Shown here: in pieces, positions 34,838-43,285 of the stretch
Numbering within the stretch: position 1 is the first letter of the stretch
How the letters are laid out: each line of letters begins with the position of its first letter
Assembly (NCBI GenBank): GCA_964501715.1
Contig: CAZCTR010000006.1
Span: 1 to 64,000, forward strand
From: M55B118 sp964501715
GTDB lineage: Bacteria; Bacillota_I; Bacilli_A; Izemoplasmatales; Izemoplasmataceae
Reading direction: 5' to 3'
DNA: 64,000 bases
Translations under genes and position numbers: made by a program
Notes under the pieces: model-generated
The model's database searches: none
What the model was told of the DNA's origin: nothing
Seen by the model: the letters and a program-made list of their open reading frames with translations, nothing else

Positions 34838-35739
34838 GCATCTCCATCAACACCATGATGATCGCCTCCAGTTTCATCCGGGCGCTTTTGGAACGTGAGT
34901 TCATGCAGTTCGCGCTCATCACAGGAATACTGATCGGCTTTTTGGCACCGCTGATCGGTGCTTTTGTTGTGATCAAGCGCTTGAGCCTGATCGCGGATAC
35001 CTTGTCCCATTTTTCCCTGGCGGGGCTCGCGATTGGCATGTATTTCATAAACATCCTGGCCCTACCGCTGGGAGATCCGCTTTACATCGGGATGGTTTTC
35101 GGTGTGATCGGCGCGCTGCTGATTGAGATCCTGCGAGGTTATTATCGTAATTACAAAGAGATATCCATGCCTATCGTCATCAGCATCGGAACAGCATTGA
35201 GCGCGCTTTTCATCTCGCTTTCCGGAGGGTTCAACTCCAGTGTGTACAACTACCTTTTCGGAAGCATCCTCACTGTGGGAAGAAACTTCGTCGTCATCAT
35301 CTCCCTGGTGACACTGTCCGTGCTAGGGCTTGTCATCATATTCTACAAACAAGTTGTCATCATAAGCTTCGACGAAGCTTATGCACGACTGTTGGGCATA
35401 CCGGTCAGGAAATTCCAGATTGTGACCACGATCATTTTGGGGATTGTCGTCTCCTTGGCGATCGAGACTGTCGGCGTGCTCCTGGTCGGGAGCTTGATGA
35501 TTATTCCTGTCGCGACTGCGATGAAGGTGGGGAGGAGCTTCAAAAACACCTTGTTCCTGGCAATACTGTTTTCAGAAACATCTGTAATCATGGGGCTATG
35601 GTTCTCATATATCTTCTCCATTCCCTCAGGTGCGACGATCGTGCTTTTCAACATCTTCATCCTCGTAGCGGTCATCACACTGAAGAAATTCATTTTCAAC
35701 CGTTCCCTGAAGGAAAAGCAGGAAAAGATGGAAACTTGA
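34834..35739 (+). CDS. znuB: ABC transporter permease, ABC-3 (zinc/manganese) family
   Basis: A 301-residue membrane protein with about eight to nine hydrophobic helices. The family segment GAFVVIKRLSLIADTLSHFSLAGLA (split around residues 44-68) and the C-terminal EAYARLLGIPVRKFQ coupling region are recognisable. It forms the channel for metal import with the preceding ATPase. A bidirectional terminator follows. The two genes are the only plus-strand pair between truA and rplM, and are flanked by minus-strand genes on both sides. Confidence 0.9.
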   Translation: MSISINTMMIASSFIRALLEREFMQFALITGILIGFLAPLIGAFVVIKRLSLIADTLSHFSLAGLAIGMYFINILALPLGDPLYIGMVFGVIGALLIEILRGYYRNYKEISMPIVISIGTALSALFISLSGGFNSSVYNYLFGSILTVGRNFVVIISLVTLSVLGLVIIFYKQVVIISFDEAYARLLGIPVRKFQIVTTIILGIVVSLAIETVGVLLVGSLMIIPVATAMKVGRSFKNTLFLAILFSETSVIMGLWFSYIFSIPSGATIVLFNIFILVAVITLKKFIFNRSLKEKQEKMET

Positions 35740-35744
35740 TCACA

Positions 35745-35794
35745 CTTAAAAAGACGCAGGGGGCACCAATCCCCCTTGCGTCTTTTCTTTTTTT
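35745..35794. terminator. Bidirectional terminator between znuB and nagA
   Basis: A long stem pairs 35748-35764 with 35770-35786 (AAAAGACGCA and GGGGG blocks with their complements, one mismatch). On the plus strand it ends in TTTTCTTTTTTT and on the minus strand in TTTTTAAG, so it can end both convergent transcripts. Confidence 0.88.
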
Positions 35795-35802
35795 GATAAC
35801 AA

Positions 35803-36969
35803 TCAACGCCTGAACACTTCTCGACCGTCCTTGAAAACCCTTTTCACATCCAACTCGTCATCCAATAAAACAAGATTGGCTTTCTTGCCGGCCTCGATGC
35901 TTCCGAGTTCCTCATCCAGTCCGATGACTTTCGCCGGGTTCAGCGATGCCATCTTGAAAGCGTCCTCGATGCTTGCGCCGTTGTCCCTCACGATGTTCTT
36001 GACGGCCTGATTCAAGTCCAGGGTCGACCCGGCGATGGTTCCGTCCTCCAGACGGGCCTGTCCGTTCTTCGTGGTCACGTCCTGTCCACCGAGGTTATAA
36101 GTCCCGTCTTCAAGACCGGCCGCGCGCATCGCGTCGGAGATTAGCACAATCCTGTCTGGACCCTTGGTTTTAAGGGCCAGATCTACAGCAGCCTTGTGGA
36201 GGTGCACGCCATCGACGATCAGTTCGCTCATGACCCTGTCATCGGTCAAAGCCGCCCCGAGAGCTCCGGGTTCACGATGGGTGAATCCGCGCATTCCGTT
36301 ATACATGTGGGTCGCAACTGTCAACCCTTCGTCAATGCCTCTGATGGTCTCCTCATAGGAGGCGTCCGTATGCGCGAAGGCGGTTCTGATGCCTTTTTCC
36401 TTCAGATAGCCGATCAAAGCCAAAGCGCCGTCAAGTTCCGGTGCGAGCGCGACGACTTTGAAAAGCTCCGGATTCTTGTTCACATAAGCCTCAAGTGTGT
36501 CTATGCTCGGTTTCTGGATATCCTTTTCTGGCTGGGCGCCTTTCTTCTTCACATTGAAATAAGGGCCCTCGAAGTAGATGCCGAGCAGTGTGGCTATTGC
36601 ATCGTCATTGGTTTGATGCGTTTTGAACTCCAATGCGTTCTCTATTGCTTCCATAAGTGATTCGTGAGGATTGGTCACCGTCGTGGCCAAGTATCCCGTC
36701 ACGCCGTTTTTCAAATGGTAGGCCCCTATGGATTCAAGAGCCTCCGGAGTGGCGTCCATCGTATCATAGCCGGAATTCCCGTGGTTATGGATGTCGATCA
36801 TCCCCGGGCCCAGGTAGTGATTTTGTCCGTCAATGGTCCTATTCACTTCAGGCAAAGGCGCTTCCGGTGCGAGAAGTCCCTTGATGAGATCATCCTCAAG
36901 CATGAGCGAATAACCTTCAAGCACCTCTTCGGTTGTGATGATGCGCACGTTCTTGATCAATGTCCTCAT
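35803..36969 (-). CDS. nagA: N-acetylglucosamine-6-phosphate deacetylase
   Basis: A 388-residue amidohydrolase. The metal site GMIDIHNHG (about 56-64), EGPYFN (the Glu ligand), AHTDAS and THMYNGMRGFTHREPG, and the catalytic ISDAMRAAG (Asp about residue 273) match NagA. It converts GlcNAc-6-P to glucosamine-6-P and acetate in amino-sugar use or cell-wall recycling. I chose the ATG at 36969, nine bases after AGGGAG. No nagB is next to it here. Confidence 0.96.
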   Translation of the reverse strand: MRTLIKNVRIITTEEVLEGYSLMLEDDLIKGLLAPEAPLPEVNRTIDGQNHYLGPGMIDIHNHGNSGYDTMDATPEALESIGAYHLKNGVTGYLATTVTNPHESLMEAIENALEFKTHQTNDDAIATLLGIYFEGPYFNVKKKGAQPEKDIQKPSIDTLEAYVNKNPELFKVVALAPELDGALALIGYLKEKGIRTAFAHTDASYEETIRGIDEGLTVATHMYNGMRGFTHREPGALGAALTDDRVMSELIVDGVHLHKAAVDLALKTKGPDRIVLISDAMRAAGLEDGTYNLGGQDVTTKNGQARLEDGTIAGSTLDLNQAVKNIVRDNGASIEDAFKMASLNPAKVIGLDEELGSIEAGKKANLVLLDDELDVKRVFKDGREVFRR

Positions 36970-37000
36970 AATAATCATCTCCCTATATGGGTTCCTCTTT

Positions 37001-37029
37001 ATTGTATCAATATTCCTGTGAAATATAAA
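37001..37029 (-). promoter_or_regulatory. Promoter of nagA
   Basis: TTTATA (37024-37029) and TACAAT (37001-37006), 17-base spacing, with an extended TGA before the -10 element. Confidence 0.6.
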
Positions 37030-37069
37030 GCAACCCCCTTTAGAAGCGCATTCCGCTATTGAGGGGGTT
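37030..37069 (-). terminator. Hairpin after truA
   Basis: Arms AACCCCCT (37032-37039) and AGGGGGTT (37062-37069) form a GC-rich 8-bp stem, with an inner AGCG/CGCT pair in the loop. The stem begins in the truA stop codon. The T-run is poor (TTGCTTTATATTT). Confidence 0.6.
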
Positions 37070-38069
37070 ATTTTTCAAGGCCATATTCGACGTGCTGCAA
37101 CACGAGACCGCAAGCGGGGGCGAGGTATACCTGTCCTTGTTGCGGATGATCGATCGCATGCTCGAGTTTTCGGGTGCCCCTATTCATATCACGCACGGCG
37201 GTTCCTACCATGTAGCGCACCATGTGTCTGAGAAAGCCTTCGCTTTTTATTTCCACTATGATGCGTCCCGCACTTTCGTAGGCGCGGGCGGTCCTCACGG
37301 TCCGTGTTGTGAGCGACCCGTCCGTCCCTTTTCCAAACGCACTGAAATCATGGGTGCCTTCCAGACTCGAAAGCCGGGCGTTGAGGCGTGTCGCATCCAC
37401 TGTGGGACAATGCCAGGCATAATGGGCCATGAACGGATCCTTTTCACGGATGATCACGTAGTGGTATGTCTTCATGCTTGCGTCAAACCGCGCATGAAAC
37501 ACATTGGGGACACGATGCAAGCTGAGGGCTTCGATGTCACCGGGAAGCATCCGTTTCATGAGCGAAAGCATATGGCCTTCTTCAAGAGGGCTCCCGGTAT
37601 CGAAATGCAGCGTCTGTCTTTTCGCATGCACCCCTCTGTCTGTGCGCCCGGAGGGTGTGACTGTGATGCGTTCCTGGGTGATATGCCTGAGCACGCCTTC
37701 GATCTCGCCTTGGACGGTATGCTTGCCCCTCTGTCTTTGAAAGCCGTGATAAAGCGTGCCGTCATAGGCGCAATCAAGACGGTACCTTTTGATACCGGGG
37801 ATGACTTCAGTCAGATAAAGCCGGCTGATTTTCCGGTCTTTGAATTTGACTTTGAGCTGAAGGGATCCTTCAAACTCCCCGACAAGAATGTTTTCATACT
37901 TGGTGACCTGTTTCAAAGCCGGCCAGGGATAATCCCGCAAAGCCCTACCGACATCCTTCCAGCCATGCACAATGTCGCCTGAGGGCTTTCTGAGAATGAT
38001 GGCGGCGTGCGATGCGGCCATGAGCGCATCCCAGTCCTTTTGTTCCAGATGGCCTTGCACGTCCATCAT
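37068..38069 (-). CDS. truA: tRNA pseudouridine synthase A with extra N-terminal domain
   Basis: A 333-residue protein. The C-terminal 240 residues (from about 94) are a complete TruA: KRYRLDCAYDGTLYHGFQRQ, catalytic Asp144 in SGRTDRGVHA, and the late EGFLRHMVRYMVG. TruA makes pseudouridine at 38-40 of tRNA anticodon arms. The first 93 residues are extra; TruA normally starts at about this KRYRL. I see no in-frame start codon close to it, so the fusion looks real. The segment (KDWDALMAASHAAIIL...GWKDVGRALRDYP...DRKISRLYL) loosely recalls NTF2/SnoaL-like folds. Start ATG at 38069 overlaps ecfT's stop. Confidence 0.88.
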   Translation of the reverse strand: MMDVQGHLEQKDWDALMAASHAAIILRKPSGDIVHGWKDVGRALRDYPWPALKQVTKYENILVGEFEGSLQLKVKFKDRKISRLYLTEVIPGIKRYRLDCAYDGTLYHGFQRQRGKHTVQGEIEGVLRHITQERITVTPSGRTDRGVHAKRQTLHFDTGSPLEEGHMLSLMKRMLPGDIEALSLHRVPNVFHARFDASMKTYHYVIIREKDPFMAHYAWHCPTVDATRLNARLSSLEGTHDFSAFGKGTDGSLTTRTVRTARAYESAGRIIVEIKSEGFLRHMVRYMVGTAVRDMNRGTRKLEHAIDHPQQGQVYLAPACGLVLQHVEYGLEK

Positions 38070-39031
38070 CCGATCACCCTCGTCGCAATCGTGGTCATGA
38101 GGGCAATGGAAGCGAGCACGATGGCCAGAGTGTCCAGCCGCCCCCAAGTGAGCACATGAAGCCTTGTCCGCTCAGCCCCGGGTGAGAAAGACCTTGCCTC
38201 CATGGCGTTCGCGAGCTCGTCGCTTCTTTTGAATGAGATGATGAACATCGGCACCAGAAGACTCACCACCTGCATGACCTTGTCCTTGAGTTTGCCCTCC
38301 TTGAAATCGACACCTCTGCTCGCTTGCGCGAGCATGATCTTGTTGGCCTCGTCGAGAAGGGTCGGAATGTAACGCAGACTGATCGAGATGATCATCGCGA
38401 TATCCTCTGTGTGCACACGGAAAATCTTGAGTGGCTTCAAGACATGCTCTAGACCGAGATTCAGATCCGTGGGTTTCGTGGTGATGGTGAGCAATGTGGA
38501 AAGGGTGACAATGATGATCAGCCTGAGCATGATGAAAACGGCCATCTGCAATCCTTCCTCATGTACGGCGAGCGTCCCCGTCGCGAAGACGGCGTATGTT
38601 TCAAGCGATGTGAGTGTCAGAAGAATCATGCCCACCGCTATGAGGAAATAGAGCAATTTGAACTTGATGTATTTTTTTGTGAAGAGCCAAAGTAAAAGGA
38701 TGGTGATTGACAGCCCGATTGAAAACGGGGAATAGAAAACCGGAATCGAGGCGATGATATCCCCTTGAGTGTTGAAAAGAATCTGGAAAGTGAATGTGAA
38801 CAGCAGCAAAAACATGAGGGGTCTCAAACCGAGATAAACACGCTTCACACTGATTTTTCCAACCAGCATCAATATCACGACCAGCCCGATCGCCACAAGC
38901 ATGTGCCAAAAGCGGTCGATCAGAAAGGCACTCACCATGAGAAGCGCCAACGCGATGATCTTGGTCCTGGGGTCCATCCGGTATAAGAACCCCTTGCCCG
39001 GAACGTAGCGTCCAATGACGACATTGTTCAT
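38066..39031 (-). CDS. ecfT: Energy-coupling factor transporter transmembrane protein EcfT
   Basis: A 321-residue membrane protein with several hydrophobic helices (about 25-60, 72-90, 107-140, 162-183, 205-225). It couples EcfA1/EcfA2 ATPases to substrate-binding S components in vitamin and metal uptake. The two coupling motifs read ASRG (237-240) and EARS (278-281); the second is usually ARG, so the last residue differs. Its ATG overlaps the ecfA2 stop (4 bases), and its stop overlaps the truA start. No S component is in the window. Confidence 0.94.
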   Translation of the reverse strand: MNNVVIGRYVPGKGFLYRMDPRTKIIALALLMVSAFLIDRFWHMLVAIGLVVILMLVGKISVKRVYLGLRPLMFLLLFTFTFQILFNTQGDIIASIPVFYSPFSIGLSITILLLWLFTKKYIKFKLLYFLIAVGMILLTLTSLETYAVFATGTLAVHEEGLQMAVFIMLRLIIIVTLSTLLTITTKPTDLNLGLEHVLKPLKIFRVHTEDIAMIISISLRYIPTLLDEANKIMLAQASRGVDFKEGKLKDKVMQVVSLLVPMFIISFKRSDELANAMEARSFSPGAERTRLHVLTWGRLDTLAIVLASIALMTTIATRVIG

Positions 39032-39891
39032 GAAAGCACCTCCTCGAGGCGCTTTATCAACGCTTTCTTGCTTCTTGTGGGAGCTCCGAGATTGAGGTTG
39101 AACCGGTCTTCGAGCTTCCCTCTGAGTTCAAGGATGTCGGGGACGTCGAGATTCCAGTTATCGATGTTCTTCCGTGAGAAAAGAGCGAGGGGGTCTCCAT
39201 CGTAGACCAGCACGCCCTCACGCATCACAAGCACTCTTTTAGCATACTCATAGACCGTGTTCATATCATGCGTGATGATGATCACAGTCTTGTCGTATTT
39301 TTGGTGAATATCATGAAAAACCTTCAAAAGGGCGTCCCTTCCAAGTGGATCGAGACCGCTGGTGGGCTCGTCCAGAATCAATATGTCAGGTTCCATGGCA
39401 AGAATCCCCGCAATGGACACCCTTTTTTTCTCGCCGCCGCTCAGGTTGAAAGGGCTGCGTTTCAAGTAGGATTCACTCAGACCGACGGTTTTGATCGCCT
39501 CTTTTGCACGTTTTTTCGCGTCCTCCATACTCACGCCAAAATTTCGCGGGCCGAACATGATATCCTTTTCAACCGTCTCCTCGAAAAGCTGGTATTCGGG
39601 AAACTGGAAGACGAGACCGACCTGTTTTCGCACAGGGTTGAGTTTGATATCACGGTTTTCCTTGGGGTTTGAGCTTATGCTGAGGCCGAATATGCGTACA
39701 CGGCCCTCGCTCGGTGTGAGCAGCGCGTTCATGTGCTGTGAGAGGGTGGTCTTGCCGCTTCCGGTTTCGCCGATCAGCGTGATGAATTCCCCGGTTTTGG
39801 CAATATTCAAGTTTATATCGGATAAAGCGAGATAGCCTTTTTGGTCGATGCCCCTGTATTGATAGCTCACCCGTTCAAACTTAATCGCCAT
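39028..39891 (-). CDS. ecfA2: Energy-coupling factor ATPase EcfA2
   Basis: A 287-residue ABC ATPase. It has Walker A GETGSGKTT (about 42-50), Q-loop LVFQFPEYQLFE, signature NLSGGEKKRVS and Walker B ILILDEP. The EYQLFE after the Q-loop is typical of EcfA2. It overlaps ecfA1 by 25 bases and ecfT by four. The heterodimer with EcfA1 powers the shared ECF module. Confidence 0.96.
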   Translation of the reverse strand: MAIKFERVSYQYRGIDQKGYLALSDINLNIAKTGEFITLIGETGSGKTTLSQHMNALLTPSEGRVRIFGLSISSNPKENRDIKLNPVRKQVGLVFQFPEYQLFEETVEKDIMFGPRNFGVSMEDAKKRAKEAIKTVGLSESYLKRSPFNLSGGEKKRVSIAGILAMEPDILILDEPTSGLDPLGRDALLKVFHDIHQKYDKTVIIITHDMNTVYEYAKRVLVMREGVLVYDGDPLALFSRKNIDNWNLDVPDILELRGKLEDRFNLNLGAPTRSKKALIKRLEEVLS

Positions 39892-40670
39892 AAATACTCC
39901 TTCAGTTCAGGATGACCCATATCCTTCGACTCGAACACGTGCATGACCTCCAGGGGCAGAAGCAATTCCAGATTCGAGCTCTCAAGGGTGTCCTTATCCA
40001 TAAGCACATCTTTGGTGGCACCCACCTTCAGCAGTGCTCCATCCTTGAGTACGGCGATGCGGTCACTCATGACCGATTCGCGCATGTCATGGGTGATGGT
40101 GATGACAGTGACGCCTTCTTCATTCAATTTCTTGATATAATCAAGCACCGCTTTTCGACCTTTGGGGTCAAGCATGGCCGTCGCCTCGTCGAAAATGATG
40201 ACATCCGTCCGCATTGCGAGGATGCCGGCGATGGCCACGCGCTGTTTCTGTCCCCCGGAAAGGGCCTGGGGCTCCTTGTCGAGAAATTCGAACATGTCGA
40301 CTTTCTTGGCATATTCGTCGATCCTCTCGATCATCTCATCTCTCTCGATGCATAGGTTCTCCAGTCCGAAGGCGATGTCGTCTCGGACTGTGACACCGAC
40401 AAACTGATTGTCAGGGTTTTGGAAGACGATGCCTATTTTCTTGCGGATATCATATACGGTGTGTTCGTCCAGACGGGTTCCGCCGACATTGATCGTCCCC
40501 TTGTCGGCGCGCAATAATCCAATCAAAAGTTTCGAAAGCGTGGATTTTCCGCTGCCGTTATGTCCGAGTATGCTTAGCCATTCACCTTTCTTCACGTCCA
40601 AAGACACATCCTTCAATGCGGGTGTGTTTTGATAGGAGAAAGAAAGGTCCCTGATTTCAATCATGTTCAT
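39867..40670 (-). CDS. ecfA1: Energy-coupling factor ATPase EcfA1
   Basis: A 267-residue ABC ATPase with Walker A GHNGSGKST (about 35-43), Q-loop IVFQNPDNQFVG (DNQF typical of EcfA1), signature ALSGGQKQRVA and Walker B VIIFDEA. I chose the ATG at 40670, eight bases after GGGAG, rather than the in-frame ATG six bases on. First gene of ecfA1-ecfA2-ecfT-truA, with its own promoter. Confidence 0.96.
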   Translation of the reverse strand: MNMIEIRDLSFSYQNTPALKDVSLDVKKGEWLSILGHNGSGKSTLSKLLIGLLRADKGTINVGGTRLDEHTVYDIRKKIGIVFQNPDNQFVGVTVRDDIAFGLENLCIERDEMIERIDEYAKKVDMFEFLDKEPQALSGGQKQRVAIAGILAMRTDVIIFDEATAMLDPKGRKAVLDYIKKLNEEGVTVITITHDMRESVMSDRIAVLKDGALLKVGATKDVLMDKDTLESSNLELLLPLEVMHVFESKDMGHPELKEYLWRLSLNG

Positions 40671-40696
40671 AGTATCATCTCCCAAAAGCGATTATC

Positions 40697-40726
40697 ATTA
40701 TATCAAATTTGCGGTGCGAAAGATAA
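40697..40726 (-). promoter_or_regulatory. Promoter of ecfA1A2T-truA
   Basis: A perfect TATAAT (40697-40702) with an extended TGA; TTATCT (40721-40726) lies 18 bases upstream. It sits just after the rplQ terminator. Confidence 0.68.
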
Positions 40727-40732
40727 CCTTAT

Positions 40733-40760
40733 ATGAAAAAAGCGAGCCGGAGCTCGCCTT
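40733..40760 (-). terminator. Terminator of the S10-spc-alpha ribosomal cluster
   Basis: Stem GCGAGC/GCTCGC (40742-40747 and 40752-40757) with a four-base loop is followed by TTTTTT on the minus strand, 7 bases after the rplQ stop. Confidence 0.82.
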
Positions 40761-40766
40761 GATCAA

Positions 40767-41126
40767 TCAGACCAGTTCGATGATGGCCATCTCGGTCGCG
40801 TCTCCACGACGTGGGCCGAGTTTCATGGTGCGGGTATAACCGCCTTGGCGGTCCTTGTAGCGGTCCGCGATATCGTCGAACAGCTTTTGAAGTGCGTTCT
40901 TGTCTTCCTCGGTATCGAGGAAACGTACAGTCTTCGCAGCATCCTTGCGTGCTTCAAGCGTGCCTTTTTTGCCAAGCGTGACCATTTTGTCGAACAGTCT
41001 GCTCAGCTCCTTGGCTTTGGCTTCGGTGGTCTCGATGCGCTCATGGATGATGAGCTGAGTGACGAGATCACGCAACATCGCCTTGCGCTGATCGCTTCTG
41101 CGATTCAGTTTGCGGTATGTGGCCAT
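40767..41126 (-). CDS. rplQ: 50S ribosomal protein L17
   Basis: A 119-residue L17 (MATYRKLNRRSDQRKAMLRD). Last gene of the long ribosomal cluster, 12 bases after rpoA and directly before a terminator. Confidence 0.99.
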   Translation of the reverse strand: MATYRKLNRRSDQRKAMLRDLVTQLIIHERIETTEAKAKELSRLFDKMVTLGKKGTLEARKDAAKTVRFLDTEEDKNALQKLFDDIADRYKDRQGGYTRTMKLGPRRGDATEMAIIELV

Positions 41127-41138
41127 GGGAAAAACCTC

Positions 41139-42092
41139 CTATTTGTGTTTTGCGAGTGATAGGTCGAGATCCTCGAGTTTCTGTTTGACTTCCTTGAGGG
41201 ATTTCTTTCCGAGGTTTCGGACTTTCATCATGTCCTCCTCGGTTTTCTGGGTAAGCTCCTCGACGGTGTTGATGCCTGCCCGCTTCAAACAGTTGTAGCT
41301 TCTGACAGAGAGGTCCAAATCCTCGATTTGCATATCGAGCACCTGCGAATTCTGTTCGGAATCCCGTTCTACCATGTATTCTTCTTCTTTGGCTTTCTCG
41401 GAAAGTTCCACGATGAGTTCGAGGTGGTTCATCATCATCTTGGACGCGATGCCGAGCGCCTCTTTCGGGGTTGTCGCTCCGTTTGTCTCAATGGTGAGGA
41501 TGAGTTGGTCCAGATCGGCGCTCTCTTCAACACGCGTCTTTTCCACGTCGTATTGCACCCGTTTGACAGGCGTATAGATGCTGTCGATCGGGATGACACC
41601 CACCATCTTGTTATAAGCTTTGTTTTTCTCCGAAGTCACATAACCCACGCCTTTGCGGGCGGCCATGACCATTCGGAGGGACGCCCCTTCATTGACGGTC
41701 GCGATATGCTGGTCCTCATTGATGATGCTGACTTCATGGTCGGCCTTGATATCGGCCGCAGTCACGTCCTTGGGTCCTTGCACATCGAGTTCGAGTTCTT
41801 TTTCAACATCCGGATCATCACTGTCGATCCTAAGGATGACATCCTTCAAATTGAGGACGATTGTCGTCACATCCTCAACCACTCCCTCGATCGAACTGAA
41901 TTCATGCTGCACACCGTCTATCTGACAGTTGATGATGGCTGATCCGGGGAGGCTCGAAAGAAGCACCCGTCTTAGGGCGTTGCCGAGTGTGACACCATAT
42001 CCGCGTTCAAGCGGGGATATCTCGAAAACACCATGGTCCCGTTCGTCTTCGATGATCTTGGTGTCCGGTTTTTCAAATTTTAGATCTTTCAA
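41139..42092 (-). CDS. rpoA: DNA-directed RNA polymerase subunit alpha
   Basis: A 317-residue alpha subunit. The N-terminal assembly domain contains LERGYGVTLGNALRRVLLSS (about 28-47), and the C-terminal domain (about 250-317) contains LDLSVRSYNCLKRAGINTV, which contacts UP elements and activators. The start is a TTG at 42092 with AGGAGG eight bases upstream; no ATG fits. It lies between rpsK and rplQ. Confidence 0.98.
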   Translation of the reverse strand: MKDLKFEKPDTKIIEDERDHGVFEISPLERGYGVTLGNALRRVLLSSLPGSAIINCQIDGVQHEFSSIEGVVEDVTTIVLNLKDVILRIDSDDPDVEKELELDVQGPKDVTAADIKADHEVSIINEDQHIATVNEGASLRMVMAARKGVGYVTSEKNKAYNKMVGVIPIDSIYTPVKRVQYDVEKTRVEESADLDQLILTIETNGATTPKEALGIASKMMMNHLELIVELSEKAKEEEYMVERDSEQNSQVLDMQIEDLDLSVRSYNCLKRAGINTVEELTQKTEEDMMKVRNLGKKSLKEVKQKLEDLDLSLAKHK

Positions 42093-42120
42093 ATGAACAA
42101 CCTCCTTCTATAGTATTCAA

Positions 42121-42507
42121 TTAGCCACGAGGTCGTTTTGGTGGACGACATCCGTTATGTGGAATGGGGGTTTCGTCTTTGATGGCTGTTATTTCCAATC
42201 CTGCAGTCTGCAGGGAGCGGATTGCGGCTTCACGTCCGGGACCGGGTCCCTTGACGGAGACTTCTACACGCTGCATGCCGTGTTCCATCGCGGCTTTCGC
42301 ACAGGCTTCACTTGAAATCTGTGCCGCGTAAGGGGTGGATTTCCGGCTGCCTTTAAATCCGAGAGCGCCAGCACTGGTCCACGCGATTGCGTTTCCGCTG
42401 GGGTCGGTGATGGTCACAATCGTGTTGTTGAAAGTTGAGTGGATATGCGCAACTCCGGATGGAATATTCTTCCTGGTACGTTTTTTGCTTCTAGCTCTAC
42501 GTGCCAT
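42121..42507 (-). CDS. rpsK: 30S ribosomal protein S11
   Basis: A 128-residue S11 with IHSTFNNTIVTITD and the C-terminal IPHNGCRPPKRPRG. Platform protein of the 30S subunit, near the mRNA exit. It follows rpsM by 12 bases. Confidence 0.99.
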   Translation of the reverse strand: MARRARSKKRTRKNIPSGVAHIHSTFNNTIVTITDPSGNAIAWTSAGALGFKGSRKSTPYAAQISSEACAKAAMEHGMQRVEVSVKGPGPGREAAIRSLQTAGLEITAIKDETPIPHNGCRPPKRPRG

Positions 42508-42519
42508 ATTGCTCTCCTC

Positions 42520-42885
42520 CTATTTCTTCTTCTTAGCTACAGTTTTGCGTGGCCCTTTGCGGGTCCGCGCATTGTTTCTGGTCTTCTGTCCGCGTACGGG
42601 AAGTTTGCGGCGATGACGCATGCCACGGTAGCTTCCGATTTCCTGTAGCCTTTTGATGTTGAGTGATACCTCGCGTCGGAGATCTCCTTCAACTTTGGTT
42701 TGTCCAACCCTCTCGCGGATACGGGTGAGTTCATCGTCTGTCAAATCCTTGACGCGTGTTTCGCCATTGACTTTCGCGTCAGTAACGATATCTTGCGCCA
42801 GACTTTTCCCGATTCCGTAAATATAGGTGAGCGAGATTTGGATCTGTTTGTCTCTCGGGATGTCTACGCCTGCGATACGTGCCAT
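42520..42885 (-). CDS. rpsM: 30S ribosomal protein S13
   Basis: A 121-residue S13 (MARIAGVDIPRDKQIQISL) with the basic C-terminal tail that touches the P-site tRNA. It follows rpmJ by 14 bases; AGGAGG precedes the ATG. Confidence 0.99.
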   Translation of the reverse strand: MARIAGVDIPRDKQIQISLTYIYGIGKSLAQDIVTDAKVNGETRVKDLTDDELTRIRERVGQTKVEGDLRREVSLNIKRLQEIGSYRGMRHRRKLPVRGQKTRNNARTRKGPRKTVAKKKK

Positions 42886-42899
42886 AAAAGCACCTCCTA

Positions 42900-43013
42900 T
42901 TAACCTTGTCTTTGTTTATGCTTGGGATTGTCGCAAATGACCATGACTTTGCCTTTGCGTTTCACGATTTTGCATTTGTCGCACATTTTCTTTACCGATG
43001 GTCTTACTTTCAT
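42900..43013 (-). CDS. rpmJ: 50S ribosomal protein L36 (zinc form)
   Basis: A 37-residue L36 read directly: MKVRPSVKKMCDKCKIVKR then KGKVMVICDNPKHKQRQG. The zinc ligands Cys11, Cys14, Cys27 and His32 are all present. Lies between infA and rpsM, as in Bacillus. Confidence 0.97.
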   Translation of the reverse strand: MKVRPSVKKMCDKCKIVKRKGKVMVICDNPKHKQRQG

Positions 43014-43052
43014 GTTTGAAATATCCTCCTTTGGAGCGTTGAATGGATGACA

Positions 43053-43271
43053 CTACTTGTGTCGGTAGGTGATGCGCCCACGTGTTAGGTCATACGGCGA
43101 GAGTTCCACCGTGACTTTATCGCCAGGTAAGATGCGTATGTAATACATACGGATTTTACCCGAAACGTGAGCCTTGACGGTATGGCCGTTGTCCAGCTCT
43201 ACTAAGAATTCCGTGTTCGGTAAAGCTTCGACAATCTTGCCTTCCATTTCGAGTTTCTCTTCTTTTGCCAT
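43053..43271 (-). CDS. infA: Translation initiation factor IF-1
   Basis: A 72-residue OB-fold protein with MEGKIVEALPNTEFLVELDN and GRITYR. It binds the 30S A site during initiation. It lies 14 bases after map. Aggagg-like site before the ATG (AAGGAGG). Confidence 0.99.
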   Translation of the reverse strand: MAKEEKLEMEGKIVEALPNTEFLVELDNGHTVKAHVSGKIRMYYIRILPGDKVTVELSPYDLTRGRITYRHK

Positions 43272-43285
43272 GTCGATTTCCTCCT

